10,992 bases of DNA from Clostridia bacterium (GCA_017457345.1 JAFTHR010000163.1:1-10992), one strand, 5' to 3'. Counted from the stretch's first letter, positions 1 to 8,040 are shown. The notes: generated from the letters alone by a model not told the origin. Numbers and translations: made by a program.

Positions 1-141
1 ATAGTCTTTGTGTACAACCGCGCCGATTAGCGTTCCACCTACAACGAAATAATTTAAACCGTGCTTATTACATATTTTCGCTATCTCTTCGTAGATTTCA
101 AACATTGTACTATGCAGTTTTTTTAATACTTTTTGTTCCAT
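1..141 (-). CDS. LicD-family phosphotransferase, N-terminal fragment (continues past left edge)
   Basis: This open frame starts at an ATG at 141 and runs off the left edge after 47 codons. The visible protein has a short helix, then a Cys-Asn-Lys-His-Gly-Leu-Asn-Tyr stretch (residues 24-31), then GGTLIGAVVHKDY (35-47). That matches the start of the LicD domain (usual form GTLLGAVRHKGFIPWDDD). LicD proteins are nucleotidyltransferase-fold enzymes that move phosphocholine or related phospho-groups onto surface glycans. The metal-binding acidic cluster would follow just beyond the window, so activity cannot be judged here. The start lies 5 bases after the stop of the upstream GT2 gene, with an AGAGG just before it, so the gene probably shares that transcript. 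A Val occupies the place of the usual Arg in GAVRHK. The transferred group is unknown. Confidence 0.82.
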   Translation of the reverse strand, partial: MEQKVLKKLHSTMFEIYEEIAKICNKHGLNYFVVGGTLIGAVVHKDY

Positions 142-146
142 ATCCT

Positions 147-1157
147 CTATTCTGCAATTTTATATTTATCGTTGGGTTTTTTAATTTTAACGTAGCACCT
201 ATAAACGAGCCGATAAAGAGGTTCACACTTTGCCGCCAAGAAAGATAAGACTTTCATTTTTTTAGAATAGTTTCCCTTTCTAATCTCCGGCAATCGCTCG
301 TTCAATTCTTTTTTTGCTTCTATGCAGTACGCATAAAGATCGTTATCCTTTTTTACCTTTAACGTAGACACACGAATCAACTGCGCCACTAACCGCTTTT
401 CGGCAAACTGATGCGCTAAAACACAATTTCTTGACTTTTCGAAAATTTGACGAAGCACCTTTAAAGGGGCAACTAACTTCTCTTCATCTTCCCAAGCGGT
501 TGTAGCCGAGCCAGCACGCACTAAATACTCATAATAACATTCGTCGAAGAAAACGGATTTTTCACTCAAACGGAACAAATAGAAGTTCATAAGCAAATCT
601 TCTGTATTTCGAATCGACGTGTCCATTTCTCCACTCGACAAAAGCTCTTTTACTATGTTTGATTTGAATAATTTGGTGCATAAAGAAGGCTCTATAAAAT
701 CCCCTTCAATTAAATCACATAAGCCCCGCTCATTATCTTGAACGATAAGTTTCTTCGTTCCATAGTGCAACAATTCTCGTTCTCCGAGCACCATCTTATA
801 TCCACAATGGGCAATATCGGCATTATGCTCTTTCGCAAGGGCGTGGAGTTTTTCATACATTTGAGGCAACACGTAATCGTCGGCATCTACAAAGCCTATC
901 CACTCCCCGCTTGCTTCCTGCACGCCGCGAAGACGGGTTTTCGTTACCCCTTCGTTTTCTTTATAAATTGCCTTGATACGGCTATCTTTCTCTTTCGCCC
1001 GCTCTATCGCTTGTTTCGTTCCATCCGTTGACCCGTCGTCAACCACAATAATTTCTAAGTTCTTGTACGTTTGCGCACAAATACTATCGAGCGTTTTTTC
1101 AACGTAAGGCGCCACGTTATAGGCGGGAACGATAACCGAGATCTTTTCACTCTCCAT
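147..1157 (-). CDS. GT2-family glycosyltransferase
   Basis: This 336-residue protein has a GT-A fold N-terminus typical of family 2. The SVIVPAYNV strand is at residues 7-15, the nucleotide-binding DDGSTDGT at 40-47, and the metal/UDP-binding DADDY (DXD) at 91-95. A conserved N-T-E-D motif near the middle (in RNTEDLLMN) fits the acceptor and catalytic base region of EpsJ/CpsI-like enzymes. It should transfer a sugar from a nucleotide donor to a lipid-linked growing repeat unit at the inner face of the membrane. The basic, hydrophobic C-terminus (LYRLVYRCYVKIKK) suggests peripheral membrane attachment. Length is normal for the family. The ATG shares one base with the TAA of the acyltransferase gene upstream, so translation is probably coupled. 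Donor and linkage cannot be told from sequence. Confidence 0.93.
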   Translation of the reverse strand: MESEKISVIVPAYNVAPYVEKTLDSICAQTYKNLEIIVVDDGSTDGTKQAIERAKEKDSRIKAIYKENEGVTKTRLRGVQEASGEWIGFVDADDYVLPQMYEKLHALAKEHNADIAHCGYKMVLGERELLHYGTKKLIVQDNERGLCDLIEGDFIEPSLCTKLFKSNIVKELLSSGEMDTSIRNTEDLLMNFYLFRLSEKSVFFDECYYEYLVRAGSATTAWEDEEKLVAPLKVLRQIFEKSRNCVLAHQFAEKRLVAQLIRVSTLKVKKDNDLYAYCIEAKKELNERLPEIRKGNYSKKMKVLSFLAAKCEPLYRLVYRCYVKIKKPNDKYKIAE

Positions 1158-1699
1158 TAATCCACGTACCCCCAGGAATCTTTGAGCGCCTCTTTTTGCT
1201 CTTGTTTTTTCTCTTCCGTAATATCAGCGCGAAGAGTATAACCCTCATCATAAACAGGGCACGTTTCCATTTGCGCTGTTTGCTTTTGAAGATATTCTTC
1301 TATCGTACAAATCACGCGAGCAGGATTGCCCGCTACCACAACGCCGTCTGGAATATCTTTCGTCACCGTACTGTTTGCACCAATAATAACGTTGTTTCCG
1401 ATTTTCGTGTTGGGCAAGATCACGCTTTCCGCACCGATAAACACGTTGTTCCCAATGGTTACGCGACCGATTTTCGTGTAATTCAAAAATCCTTTCGTGC
1501 TTGCGTCGTGGCAAAGAATATGCACGCGCGGAGCAATCGTCACATTATCCCCAATTTCCAAAAGCCAACAATGAGAAGGATCTAAAATAACGCCGTTTAA
1601 ACGAGAGAAGTTCTTCCCCACTTTAAGCCCCATTTTTATCAGTTTTTCCGTTGTATATTCGCTACGTAAGCGATACACGATCTCTTTTAAAATCCCCAT
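1157..1699 (-). CDS. Left-handed beta-helix (hexapeptide-repeat) acyltransferase
   Basis: This is a 180-residue protein of the maltose O-acetyltransferase/VatB/CapG-like superfamily. After an N-terminal helix of about 25 residues, hexapeptide turns run from about residue 48 to 130 (EIGDNVTIAP, RVTIGNNVFIGAESVI, TKIGNNVIIGANSTV), closing with the typical VVAGNPARVI at 121-130. H64, in the HILCHDAS loop, is the expected catalytic histidine. The family transfers acetyl or similar groups from acyl-CoA to a sugar hydroxyl or amine, here probably O-acetylating the polysaccharide or a precursor. The last 50 or so residues are charged (Glu/Lys-rich) and lie outside the helix. The ATG at 1699 has an AGGAGA five bases upstream; another ATG at 1704 is out of frame. 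Acyl group and acceptor are not determinable here. Confidence 0.92.
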   Translation of the reverse strand: MGILKEIVYRLRSEYTTEKLIKMGLKVGKNFSRLNGVILDPSHCWLLEIGDNVTIAPRVHILCHDASTKGFLNYTKIGRVTIGNNVFIGAESVILPNTKIGNNVIIGANSTVTKDIPDGVVVAGNPARVICTIEEYLQKQTAQMETCPVYDEGYTLRADITEEKKQEQKEALKDSWGYVD

Positions 1700-1713
1700 C
1701 TCATTCTCCTACT

Positions 1714-2826
1714 TTATATCTTTTCAAGCATTTCCTCCACCGCTTTTACGGTGTTTTCGGCGCTAAAAAATAATCCGCGTTCTTTCGCCTTTTTCTTATA
1801 CGCTTTTAACTTTTTAGGCTCGTCTAATAGCCCCTTTACCGCTTGATACAAAGCCTCTTCGCTTTGCGGCGTGACTATCCCGTATTCGCCGTTTTCACCG
1901 AGCATTTCTTTCATCCCCGAAACGTCTACCGTCACCACGGGCGTTCCTACAATGAGCGATTCCGTTGCCGCCGTAGAAAACCCCTCCGCCGTCGATGCAC
2001 ACAAAAACAAATCGCACTTTGCCACGTACTTATAAGGATTCGTTTGATAACCTAAAAAGGTATAATACTCTGAAATTCCGTTCTCTTTTGTGTACTGCTC
2101 TATTCTTTCTTGCTCCGGTCCTACGCCAAGCGCGTAGAAATGCGTGTTATATCCTTCTTCCCGCAATCGTTTTTGTAGCCTTGCCAGTTTATCAAATCCC
2201 TTAACGGGGACGATTTTCCCAACGCCGCAAAGTTTTATCTCGCCTTCTTTAAAAAGACCTTCTTCCACGGGTTCGTTCATCTTTTCCAAAATCTCTTCCG
2301 TTGCGTTGGTGTTATACAGTACTTCCAAGTTCTTTAAATCGGGAAAAATAGAAGAAAAGTCGTTTTTTACGTATTCCGAAACACAAATCGTTTTATCAAA
2401 TCGTTCGTAACATTTTTTCGCCTCGGCATACGATCGAAAAGCACCTGCGCCGATCTCTTTCGTGTGCTGCTCCACGTGAATCCAACAAACAAGTTTCGTC
2501 TCTTGATCCATACATCCGCTAATAATTCTCGCGGACGGGCCTTCCAAATACGAAATCTCCACGTCGTACTTCTCTTTAATAAACCACTTATGCAAGCGTT
2601 TCGGAGAAAACAGTTTCAGTATCTTGCTATTTGCTGGAAACGCTTTCTTAAAAATCGCTTTATAGTGGACGGATTTTTTCAAAAACTTTTCGTTCACTCC
2701 GCCGCCAAACAAGGAAATCACCGTCACGTCGAACTTCGTTTTATCCATACGATTTACAAGGTTTACAAGCACCTTTTCCGCACCGCCAACGCCTAAATCG
2801 TGAATCAAAAACAAAACTTTTTTCAT
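1714..2826 (-). CDS. GT4-family glycosyltransferase (EpsF-like)
   Basis: This 370-residue GT-B enzyme has a complete family 4 layout. The N-terminal acceptor domain carries the glycine-rich GVGGAEKV (residues 12-19). The C-terminal donor domain opens with the GVGKIVPVKGFDKL strand (about 201-214), where the lysine around 209 is expected to bind the donor phosphate. The EX7E signature is E281 to E289 (AEGFSTAATES). It is predicted to be a retaining sugar transferase acting at the cytoplasmic membrane face on the repeat-unit precursor. The start ATG overlaps the TGA of the upstream GT2 gene in the ATGA arrangement, so the two are probably coupled. Length is normal and no key residue is missing. 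The closest named relatives I recognise are EpsF-type enzymes of Bacillus biofilm polysaccharide loci, but specificity is unknown. Confidence 0.93.
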   Translation of the reverse strand: MKKVLFLIHDLGVGGAEKVLVNLVNRMDKTKFDVTVISLFGGGVNEKFLKKSVHYKAIFKKAFPANSKILKLFSPKRLHKWFIKEKYDVEISYLEGPSARIISGCMDQETKLVCWIHVEQHTKEIGAGAFRSYAEAKKCYERFDKTICVSEYVKNDFSSIFPDLKNLEVLYNTNATEEILEKMNEPVEEGLFKEGEIKLCGVGKIVPVKGFDKLARLQKRLREEGYNTHFYALGVGPEQERIEQYTKENGISEYYTFLGYQTNPYKYVAKCDLFLCASTAEGFSTAATESLIVGTPVVTVDVSGMKEMLGENGEYGIVTPQSEEALYQAVKGLLDEPKKLKAYKKKAKERGLFFSAENTVKAVEEMLEKI

Positions 2827-3716
2827 TTCGTTCTTTTCCCCCTATATCGAACGTAAAGCGAGAACAACCATCCAAAAGGATAAAGCAATACGGTAAGCGC
2901 CTTTCTAGGAGACGCGGAAATGCACGGCTGTTTGGATAAAATGCAAGACGAAATATAGTGAATCGTTTTTTTAGCCGTATACAAAAACGGAGCATTTTTA
3001 AAAGACATATCTAAAAGCCTTGATTCACGAAAACCTTTCGGACTTCTCAAATAGTTCTTAAAGATAGAGTTCGTCATTCCGTCCGGTTGATATTCCACAA
3101 TGCAAAGCGGTTCGTTTAAAACCAAGAAATCGTGCGTTTTACTAATTTTTAAATGCAAATAGTGCGGATTGAAATCCCGCTCTTCAGGAAATTCTTTCAT
3201 AGGCGCAACCGATTTATATAAATCCGTGCGAACAAAGTTCTTCTTATCCCCGTTTTTGCCCTTATACTTTCCTATCGCCAGGTCAATAAAATTGATCGTT
3301 TTTTGTTCGGGCATTTTATCCCCGATAATCTCGCCGTTTTCATATGCGTCCAGCGCAACGATCCCCGCATATTCTTCCGAGCCGTTCTCCTGCCAAAACC
3401 GAACGACTTTTTCCACGGCGTCGTCCACCAAATAATCGTCGCTATCCACGCATACGCAAAGGGGGGTGTCGGCGTGCTCGATTGCCTTATTATACCCCGT
3501 ATATAACCCACCGTTTTCTTTGTATACGTAGCGAATTTCAAACCCGTTCTCCTGCTTTTGCCAAGCGGAAACAAGTTCCTTCGTGTTATCCGTAGAGCCG
3601 TCGTCGATAACTAGCCAAACAAAGTCCTTGCTCGTTTGGCGTTTCAACGCTTCGTAGCCGCGAGACAAACAATGGGCGCGATTATAAGTGGGTGTGAACA
3701 CCGTTAACGTTTTCAT
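2823..3716 (-). CDS. GT2-family glycosyltransferase
   Basis: From the chosen ATG at 3716 the protein has 297 residues. It starts directly with the family strand TLTVFTPTYNRA (3-14), followed by DDGSTDNT (38-45), ENGGLYTGYNKAIE (67-80) and the DXD motif DSDDY (91-95). The YTGYN variant of the usual SxARN motif and the FTPTYNR opening mark a GT2 subgroup different from its EpsJ-like neighbours. It should add a sugar to the lipid-linked intermediate in the cytoplasm. A longer in-frame start at 3791 exists, but it would add 25 basic residues overlapping the upstream gene. The 3716 ATG has a GGAG seven bases upstream and forms the ATGA overlap repeated elsewhere in this operon, so I prefer it. The hydrophobic C-terminus ending in RYRGKRTK fits membrane association. 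Confidence 0.92.
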   Translation of the reverse strand: MKTLTVFTPTYNRAHCLSRGYEALKRQTSKDFVWLVIDDGSTDNTKELVSAWQKQENGFEIRYVYKENGGLYTGYNKAIEHADTPLCVCVDSDDYLVDDAVEKVVRFWQENGSEEYAGIVALDAYENGEIIGDKMPEQKTINFIDLAIGKYKGKNGDKKNFVRTDLYKSVAPMKEFPEERDFNPHYLHLKISKTHDFLVLNEPLCIVEYQPDGMTNSIFKNYLRSPKGFRESRLLDMSFKNAPFLYTAKKTIHYISSCILSKQPCISASPRKALTVLLYPFGWLFSLYVRYRGKRTK

Positions 3717-4744
3717 TTTTCTTCTCCGCTCAATCTTTCTCTGCCTATACTCTTTTTCGCTCGCAACTTGATATAGCATCCTAATATCCAAGAAGCAATC
3801 GAATACCCAAATACGCGGTACACGATAAAACTCAATCTCGTCTTTTTAGAATTCGAGTATTTACAAACCGATTTTGTTTCGTTAAATAAACTTTTTAAAT
3901 TCTTCTTCTCCGCTTTCTCGATTTGCGCCGTCAACCCAAGCGCGCAAAACCAAAGATATGCGCAAAAACAAAGTTCGTACTCTTTAACTGGATCGTTTGG
4001 ACTTTTTTGAAAATACGCAATACTGCTTTTCACGATATTTAACAAATCCGAAACGTTATTCGCCTTTATCGTGTTGCTAATAGAATCAGTTCTTCCGTAA
4101 CGATACACGTAAAGCGGCAAATTGATAATTTGAACGGTATTGAGCACGCGCAACAATCGAATCATCCATTCGTTATCTTCGCCTTTAATCCCACTCTTAA
4201 AAAGAAGATCGTTTTTCTCTACAAAACTTCTCTTAAGAATTTTCGTTGCCGCGTGAACCTCCATATTTCCATTCTTTAACAGGCTTTTATAATATGCAAT
4301 TTTGCTTGAACAATCAAACCCATCTAAGTTTTGATGCTCCACTCGCCTAAAAAGACCTTGCCCCTCCAAGTAATCAAGCGACGTGAACAAAAACATTTCC
4401 GTTTGCGGATTTTTTCGAACGGTTTGAAGCATTTCTTCAAAATCCACTTCTTCATTCCACCAGTCGTCGCTATCGGCAAACGTTAAGTACTCTCCGCAAG
4501 CCGCCGTAATTCCAGCATTTCGCGCCGAGGAAAGTCCGCCGTTTTCTTTATGAATAACCTTTACGCATGAATAATTCGCAGCGTACTCGTCGCAAATAGC
4601 ACCGCATCCATCCTTAGAGCCGTCGTCCACTAAAATAATTTCGCCAACTCCTTGGATTTTTTGCAAAATACTATCCACACACTGGCGGAGATATTTTTCC
4701 ACGTTATAAACGGGTATAATAACACTCAAAAACGGATTAGCCAT
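3713..4744 (-). CDS. GT2-family glycosyltransferase (EpsJ-like)
   Basis: This 343-residue protein has the standard GT2 motifs: SVIIPVYNVEKYLRQCVDS at residues 7-25, DDGSKDGC at 40-47, ENGGLSSARNAG at 67-78, and the DXD-type DSDDWW at 91-96. An acidic GEDNEW motif in the middle corresponds to the E-D pair that lies near the acceptor in this group. The C-terminus contains a hydrophobic segment (FIVYRVFGYSIASWILG) followed by a basic tail, consistent with binding the inner membrane leaflet. It starts with ATG inside the last codons of the preceding GT2 gene (8-base overlap), with AAAGGA eight bases upstream. Its first 20 or so residues closely resemble those of that preceding gene, which suggests a duplicated pair. 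Donor sugar is unknown. Confidence 0.93.
   Translation of the reverse strand: MANPFLSVIIPVYNVEKYLRQCVDSILQKIQGVGEIILVDDGSKDGCGAICDEYAANYSCVKVIHKENGGLSSARNAGITAACGEYLTFADSDDWWNEEVDFEEMLQTVRKNPQTEMFLFTSLDYLEGQGLFRRVEHQNLDGFDCSSKIAYYKSLLKNGNMEVHAATKILKRSFVEKNDLLFKSGIKGEDNEWMIRLLRVLNTVQIINLPLYVYRYGRTDSISNTIKANNVSDLLNIVKSSIAYFQKSPNDPVKEYELCFCAYLWFCALGLTAQIEKAEKKNLKSLFNETKSVCKYSNSKKTRLSFIVYRVFGYSIASWILGCYIKLRAKKSIGRERLSGEEK
4670..4728. repeat. Imperfect direct repeat, copy 1 (GT2 N-terminal coding region)
   Basis: This 59-base stretch matches 5721-5779 at 50 of 59 positions by hand count, with no gaps and in the same orientation. It encodes the SVIIPVYNVEKYLRQCVDS region of the second GT2. The similarity probably reflects paralogy plus a conserved motif, but it is long enough to guide recombination between the neighbouring genes. 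Confidence 0.6.
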
Positions 4745-5366
4745 TCGTCTTGTCCTTTAACTTTTCCATCATTTTTATCAGTATCGACACGCAAAAAGCG
4801 AGTTTATGTTTGCAGCAAAAACAAAATACTTTCCATTTCAAAGGCATGTGGGAAAGAGATAATTTTTTTGCAGCCGCTTGATAGCGCGCACTCTTTAAAT
4901 AGCTTCTAACTTCTTTAACGCCTTTCAAAAAGGACTGCTCTTTATTGAAAAATACGTTTCTCCCTATCCCCGTTGCACTCAACGCAATTCTGTTTTGGAG
5001 CGCCACGGATACGTCTTCTCCTAAACTATACGTATCGATCACCTTTTGCATTTCGTCGAAAAGCACGTTCCATTGTTTTACCAAATTCGGACGATATGAG
5101 TAAGTACAACTTGTTTCCGTTTTTCTATACCGATAAAGCGGTTGATCGATATACGCATAACCGTTGCAACGAGCAAGCGCGTACATATTAAACAAGGTAT
5201 CTTCAGACGAGCCTATTTTCTCCAAATCGAAAACTTTTCCGTTTTTTGCAAACTCCGCTTTATAGAGTTTCATACAACAAGACGCAAGGTTTTCAAGGCG
5301 CTCCGGAAAGGCAAGTTCTTTGCCAACTAATCCAAATAAACGTCGGTACACTTTTTTGGCTTCTTC

Positions 5367-5369
5367 TCA
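5367..5369 (-). other. In-frame TGA within the GT2 gene
   Basis: The coding strand reads ATT TTT TGA GAA GAA GCC. The frame downstream is identical to the frame upstream and stays open for 209 more codons with clear GT2 homology. TGA ends at least four other genes here (at 10512, 5810, 3713 and 2823), and TGG is used for Trp, so a reassigned code is not supported. I see no hairpin of bacterial SECIS type directly downstream. A single change from CGA, GGA or TGG would produce it. Confidence 0.9.
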
Positions 5370-5720
5370 AAAAATCGTTTTATCACCGTCGAATATATGC
5401 GCGTGAATAGAAGAAGATAAATACTCTCTAGAATAAGATAACATCACGCACTCAATCCTTTCATCTTCTTGCATTTTTTGAACGCACTTTTCTACGGTTC
5501 CTACATCTAGCCAGTCGTCTCCATCCACCGTCATAACGTACCCACCGCAAGAGGCTGCAACGCCTGCCTCTCTAGCCGCTCCTTGTCCTGCATTTTTTTG
5601 GTGCAAAACGATAACACGTTCGTCTATCGCGGCGTACTCTTCACAAATCGTCCCACTAGAATCCGTTGAACCGTCGTCCACCAGGATTATTTCAATCTTT
5701 TGATAGGTTTGCGCCCGTAA

Positions 5721-5779
5721 ACTATCCACGCATTGGCGAAGATAGTTTTCCACGTTGTAAACGGGAACAATGATACTCA
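5721..5779. repeat. Imperfect direct repeat, copy 2 (GT2 N-terminal coding region)
   Basis: This is the partner of 4670-4728, about 1.05 kb away, at the 5' end of the TGA-interrupted GT2 gene. It encodes SIIVPVYNVENYLRQCVDS. An exchange between the copies would delete the region between and fuse the two genes in frame. Confidence 0.6.
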
Positions 5780-5809
5780 CTAACATTTTCTCATCCATAT
5801 CCTCACCTA

Positions 5810-6901
5810 TCAAAACCAAATAAGGCCGAATCGGTTTCCCGTAAACGCACTAGCGTTGTACAAATCGTAAAACCCATATAACGTATATAAAATTGCTGCA
5901 ATGACATAAATCGGCCTTTGCGTGTTTTTTTGGAATGCTTTTTGTACTACGTACGGCAAGGAAACCATCGTCCCCACGTAGAAGAAATAAGGCAAGCGGC
6001 CGAATAATACGGGGTTGCCAAAAAGCGCAAGGGTAATGAAGCCGGAACTGAGCAAACTCATCTTCATCATCACCTTTTCACCATCTGATACCCCCTCTTG
6101 CACTTCTCTCTTTGATATAATCATCAAAATAGAAGGAATCCAGTAAACGATAAATCGTAAGATATTAATCGTATAGTCTTCGGTAAGTCGATCTTCCGAA
6201 ATATCTTCCCCAAACCAAGCGATAACTTCCGTCATTAACCCGGTAAAAAGGGAAAGCCCAAGCCCCACAATGATAGCCGCTATCATAAACACAATCGTTC
6301 GTTTGTTGAAAAGCTCCAGTCCTAAAATCGGCAAAACAACTAAGAACAAACTATAGGTATGCATAAAGAACGCAATCAAGAAGAACACGTAGTACGTAAC
6401 GTATTTTTTCTTTAATAGCGCGGGAACTGCCATAAGCACAATACCCGCCGCCATCATTTGACGTACCGCCCCAAACGAGAACAAATACGGGCCGCCAAAC
6501 AAAAACAGTACGAGCGAAAAGGTTAAATCCTTAGAGTACTTATGCATCAAGTACACGGAAGGCCCTACGAAAACAATAGAACACAAGAACAAATACACCG
6601 TCACGTCGTCTGCAATGATGTTTTTAATAAACCACGTCCAAATCGGGAAAATAAATGTGTTAGAAAGTTTAAACTCGCCCTTAAATAATTCGGGGAATTC
6701 TTCCCCCGTTTTTATAAAGCCATCAACATAAGCGTACGTATCGTTATACTGTCTTCTAAGTCCTGTAAACAAAGAAAGCATGAAAATAATAGCGGCCACT
6801 AAAAAAATTTGCACCGATTCGCTATTTTTATAGTTTCTTTTCACCAAGTCGTACCCCATTGCAGTAATGAGCACGAGCCCGCAAAGAATTAAATAATGCA
6901 C
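5810..6901 (-). CDS. EpsG-family membrane polymerase (Wzy-like)
   Basis: This 363-residue, strongly hydrophobic protein has about ten predicted membrane segments. Signature features of the EpsG/Wzy group are visible: a conserved Arg plus Asp-Tyr motif after the second segment (LRRQYNDTYAY, with R49, R50, D54 and Y58), the FGAVRQMMAAGI motif (R147, Q148) and FFMHTYS (H181). The family is thought to join lipid-linked repeat units into polymer at the outer face of the membrane. It is the only polymerase candidate in the window. The start codon is GTG at 6901 with AAGGAAG upstream; no better in-frame start was found. The gene ends in tandem stops, TGA then TAG, just before the downstream GT2. It begins 14 bases after the GT4 stop. 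Sequence identity in this family is low, so the assignment rests on these motifs and topology. Confidence 0.88.
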   Translation of the reverse strand: MHYLILCGLVLITAMGYDLVKRNYKNSESVQIFLVAAIIFMLSLFTGLRRQYNDTYAYVDGFIKTGEEFPELFKGEFKLSNTFIFPIWTWFIKNIIADDVTVYLFLCSIVFVGPSVYLMHKYSKDLTFSLVLFLFGGPYLFSFGAVRQMMAAGIVLMAVPALLKKKYVTYYVFFLIAFFMHTYSLFLVVLPILGLELFNKRTIVFMIAAIIVGLGLSLFTGLMTEVIAWFGEDISEDRLTEDYTINILRFIVYWIPSILMIISKREVQEGVSDGEKVMMKMSLLSSGFITLALFGNPVLFGRLPYFFYVGTMVSLPYVVQKAFQKNTQRPIYVIAAILYTLYGFYDLYNASAFTGNRFGLIWF

Positions 6902-6915
6902 CGCTATCTCTTCCT

Positions 6916-8031
6916 TTATTTGTAAAGTTCTTTTAATTCTCCCACAACGCTTTCCGCGGTGTACTTTTGCACCAACTCATATCCACGCTCGCCAAACGAT
7001 TCGCGAAGCGCTTTGCTTTCTATAAGTTCCGCAATCCCATCCGCAAACGATTGCACGTTTGTAGCATCCACCAAAAAACCGTTCTCCGCATTGCGCACAA
7101 GTTCGTTATGCCCACGATTTTTCGAAGCAACGACGGGCTTTTTACAAATCATAGCCTCCATCACGTTCAAGGGAAGCCCTTCGCGATAACTCGCCGAAAC
7201 CACTATGTCCGTTGCATAAACGAACTTTTCGAGGTCCGTTCTATAACCCAAAAGTTTTACGTTTTCTTGCAATCCGTTTTGTTCAACGTACAAACGGAGC
7301 TCTTCTTCCGAAGGTCCGTTCCCCGCTAGAAGCAATACCGTTTCGGGAAAACGATCTTTGATTTCTTCCACCGCTTTAATCGCCGTTATTTGGTTTTTGT
7401 TTTTGTTTAGTTCCCCCGTGCAAAGCAGTACCGTTTTCCCCAAAAGCCCTTGTTCTGCTTTAAACGCATCAATTTGCTCCTGCGTGAAAGGGGAGTATTT
7501 TTTTGTATTCACGCCAACGCCGTGTACGTGCACCACGTTCGTTTTAAACTTCTTGCTTGCCAAAGCGTAATCTTCTTCCGTTATGGTAATGAGCACGTCA
7601 CATTTTTTCGCCAAGCACTTCTCAATAGGATAATAGACGAGCCAGTTGCGTTTTCTCGCACCACGATAAAAATGGAATCCGTGCGCCGTGTAAAATACTT
7701 TCGTACCCTTTTTACGCGCCTTTTTCGCCGCTAACCGAGTAAGTACGCCGCCCATAGGCGTGTTGCAATGAACGATATCGTATTCCCCTTCGTCAATCAC
7801 TTTTTTGAGCATTTTATACGCCTTTAAATTGACTTTCGCCAAAGGCGAACGCGCAAACGGAATATCGAAAACCTCGTCCACCTCGCCGATAGAAAGACCG
7901 TTCTTTTCCGCAAGGTTATTCCTTGCTGCAACGTGTACGATATCCCCACGCTCTTTTAAAAGGGCTATGAGCGGTTTATGAAATTGTGCGATATGGCTTT
8001 GAACGGTAGCCACCAACAACACCTTTTTCAT
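6916..8031 (-). CDS. GT4-family glycosyltransferase (EpsD-like)
   Basis: This 371-residue GT-B enzyme resembles EpsD/CapM-type proteins. The N-terminal domain has the VHCNTPMGG motif (87-95) and the subgroup hallmark FYTAHGFHFYRGA (113-125), followed by NWLVYYPIEKCLA. The donor domain has GELNKNKNQ (206-214), with lysines suited to bind the donor phosphates, and the EX7E pair E284 to E292 (REGLPLNVMEAM). It probably acts as an early retaining transferase; EpsD-like enzymes often add the second sugar after the priming one, which here is inference from family position. AAGGAG lies five bases before the ATG and overlaps the stop codon of the asparagine-synthetase-like gene upstream. Length is normal and catalytic residues are intact. 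Confidence 0.94.
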   Translation of the reverse strand: MKKVLLVATVQSHIAQFHKPLIALLKERGDIVHVAARNNLAEKNGLSIGEVDEVFDIPFARSPLAKVNLKAYKMLKKVIDEGEYDIVHCNTPMGGVLTRLAAKKARKKGTKVFYTAHGFHFYRGARKRNWLVYYPIEKCLAKKCDVLITITEEDYALASKKFKTNVVHVHGVGVNTKKYSPFTQEQIDAFKAEQGLLGKTVLLCTGELNKNKNQITAIKAVEEIKDRFPETVLLLAGNGPSEEELRLYVEQNGLQENVKLLGYRTDLEKFVYATDIVVSASYREGLPLNVMEAMICKKPVVASKNRGHNELVRNAENGFLVDATNVQSFADGIAELIESKALRESFGERGYELVQKYTAESVVGELKELYK

Positions 8032-8040
8032 TTTTTCTCC

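Larger units (their letters stand above)
4737..5798 (-). pseudogene. GT2-family glycosyltransferase interrupted by an in-frame TGA
   Basis: One frame from the ATG at 5798 to the TAA at 4737 encodes a 353-codon EpsJ-like GT2, but codon 144 is TGA. The N-terminal piece (143 residues) has SIIVPVYNV (8-16), DDGSTDSS (41-48), NAGQGAAREAG (69-79) and the DXD motif DGDDW (92-96). The C-terminal piece carries the rest of the family signature, including RRLFGLVGKELAFPERLENL just after the stop, a KLY motif, and SSEDTLFN with its acceptor-side E-D pair. Both pieces are in the same frame, so this is a base substitution (or error, or recoding), not a frameshift. The N-terminal piece alone lacks the acceptor domain. 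The second piece could start at a GTG at 5351 but has no convincing ribosome site. The 5798 ATG is preceded by AGGTGAGG; an earlier TTG at 5819 is less likely. Nothing else is decayed, so the lesion is recent or not a true lesion. Confidence 0.82.

Noticed and set aside
738..1031. Plus-strand open frames such as 738-1031, 1196-1585, 2464-2796 and 6967-7329
   Set aside because: They lie antisense inside well-supported minus-strand genes, show no recognisable domain, and have compositions expected of shadow frames.
2741..2995. Minus-strand alternate-frame open frames such as 2741-2995, 3272-3574 and 10119-10397
   Set aside because: They overlap strong glycosyltransferase or dehydrogenase genes in another frame and carry no family motif.
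3717..3791. Upstream start for the GT2 gene at 2823-3716
   Set aside because: It would add 25 basic residues with no family match and a long overlap, while the 3716 ATG has a good ribosome site and an ATGA overlap.
5367..5369. TGA read as Trp or Gly through a reassigned genetic code
   Set aside because: Several other genes end at TGA in exact ATGA overlaps with the next gene, and TGG encodes Trp throughout, so the standard code applies.
5330..5369. Selenocysteine insertion at the in-frame TGA
   Set aside because: No stem-loop of the bacterial SECIS type is apparent just downstream, and GT2 enzymes have no redox site here.
5370..5375. Poly-T run before the TGA as a phase-variable slippage tract
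   Set aside because: The run is only six bases, and both halves are in the same frame. Slippage by one base would put the downstream half out of frame and not repair the gene.
5799..5819. TTG start at 5819 for the interrupted GT2 gene
   Set aside because: The ATG at 5798 has AGGTGAGG upstream and gives the normal family N-terminus.
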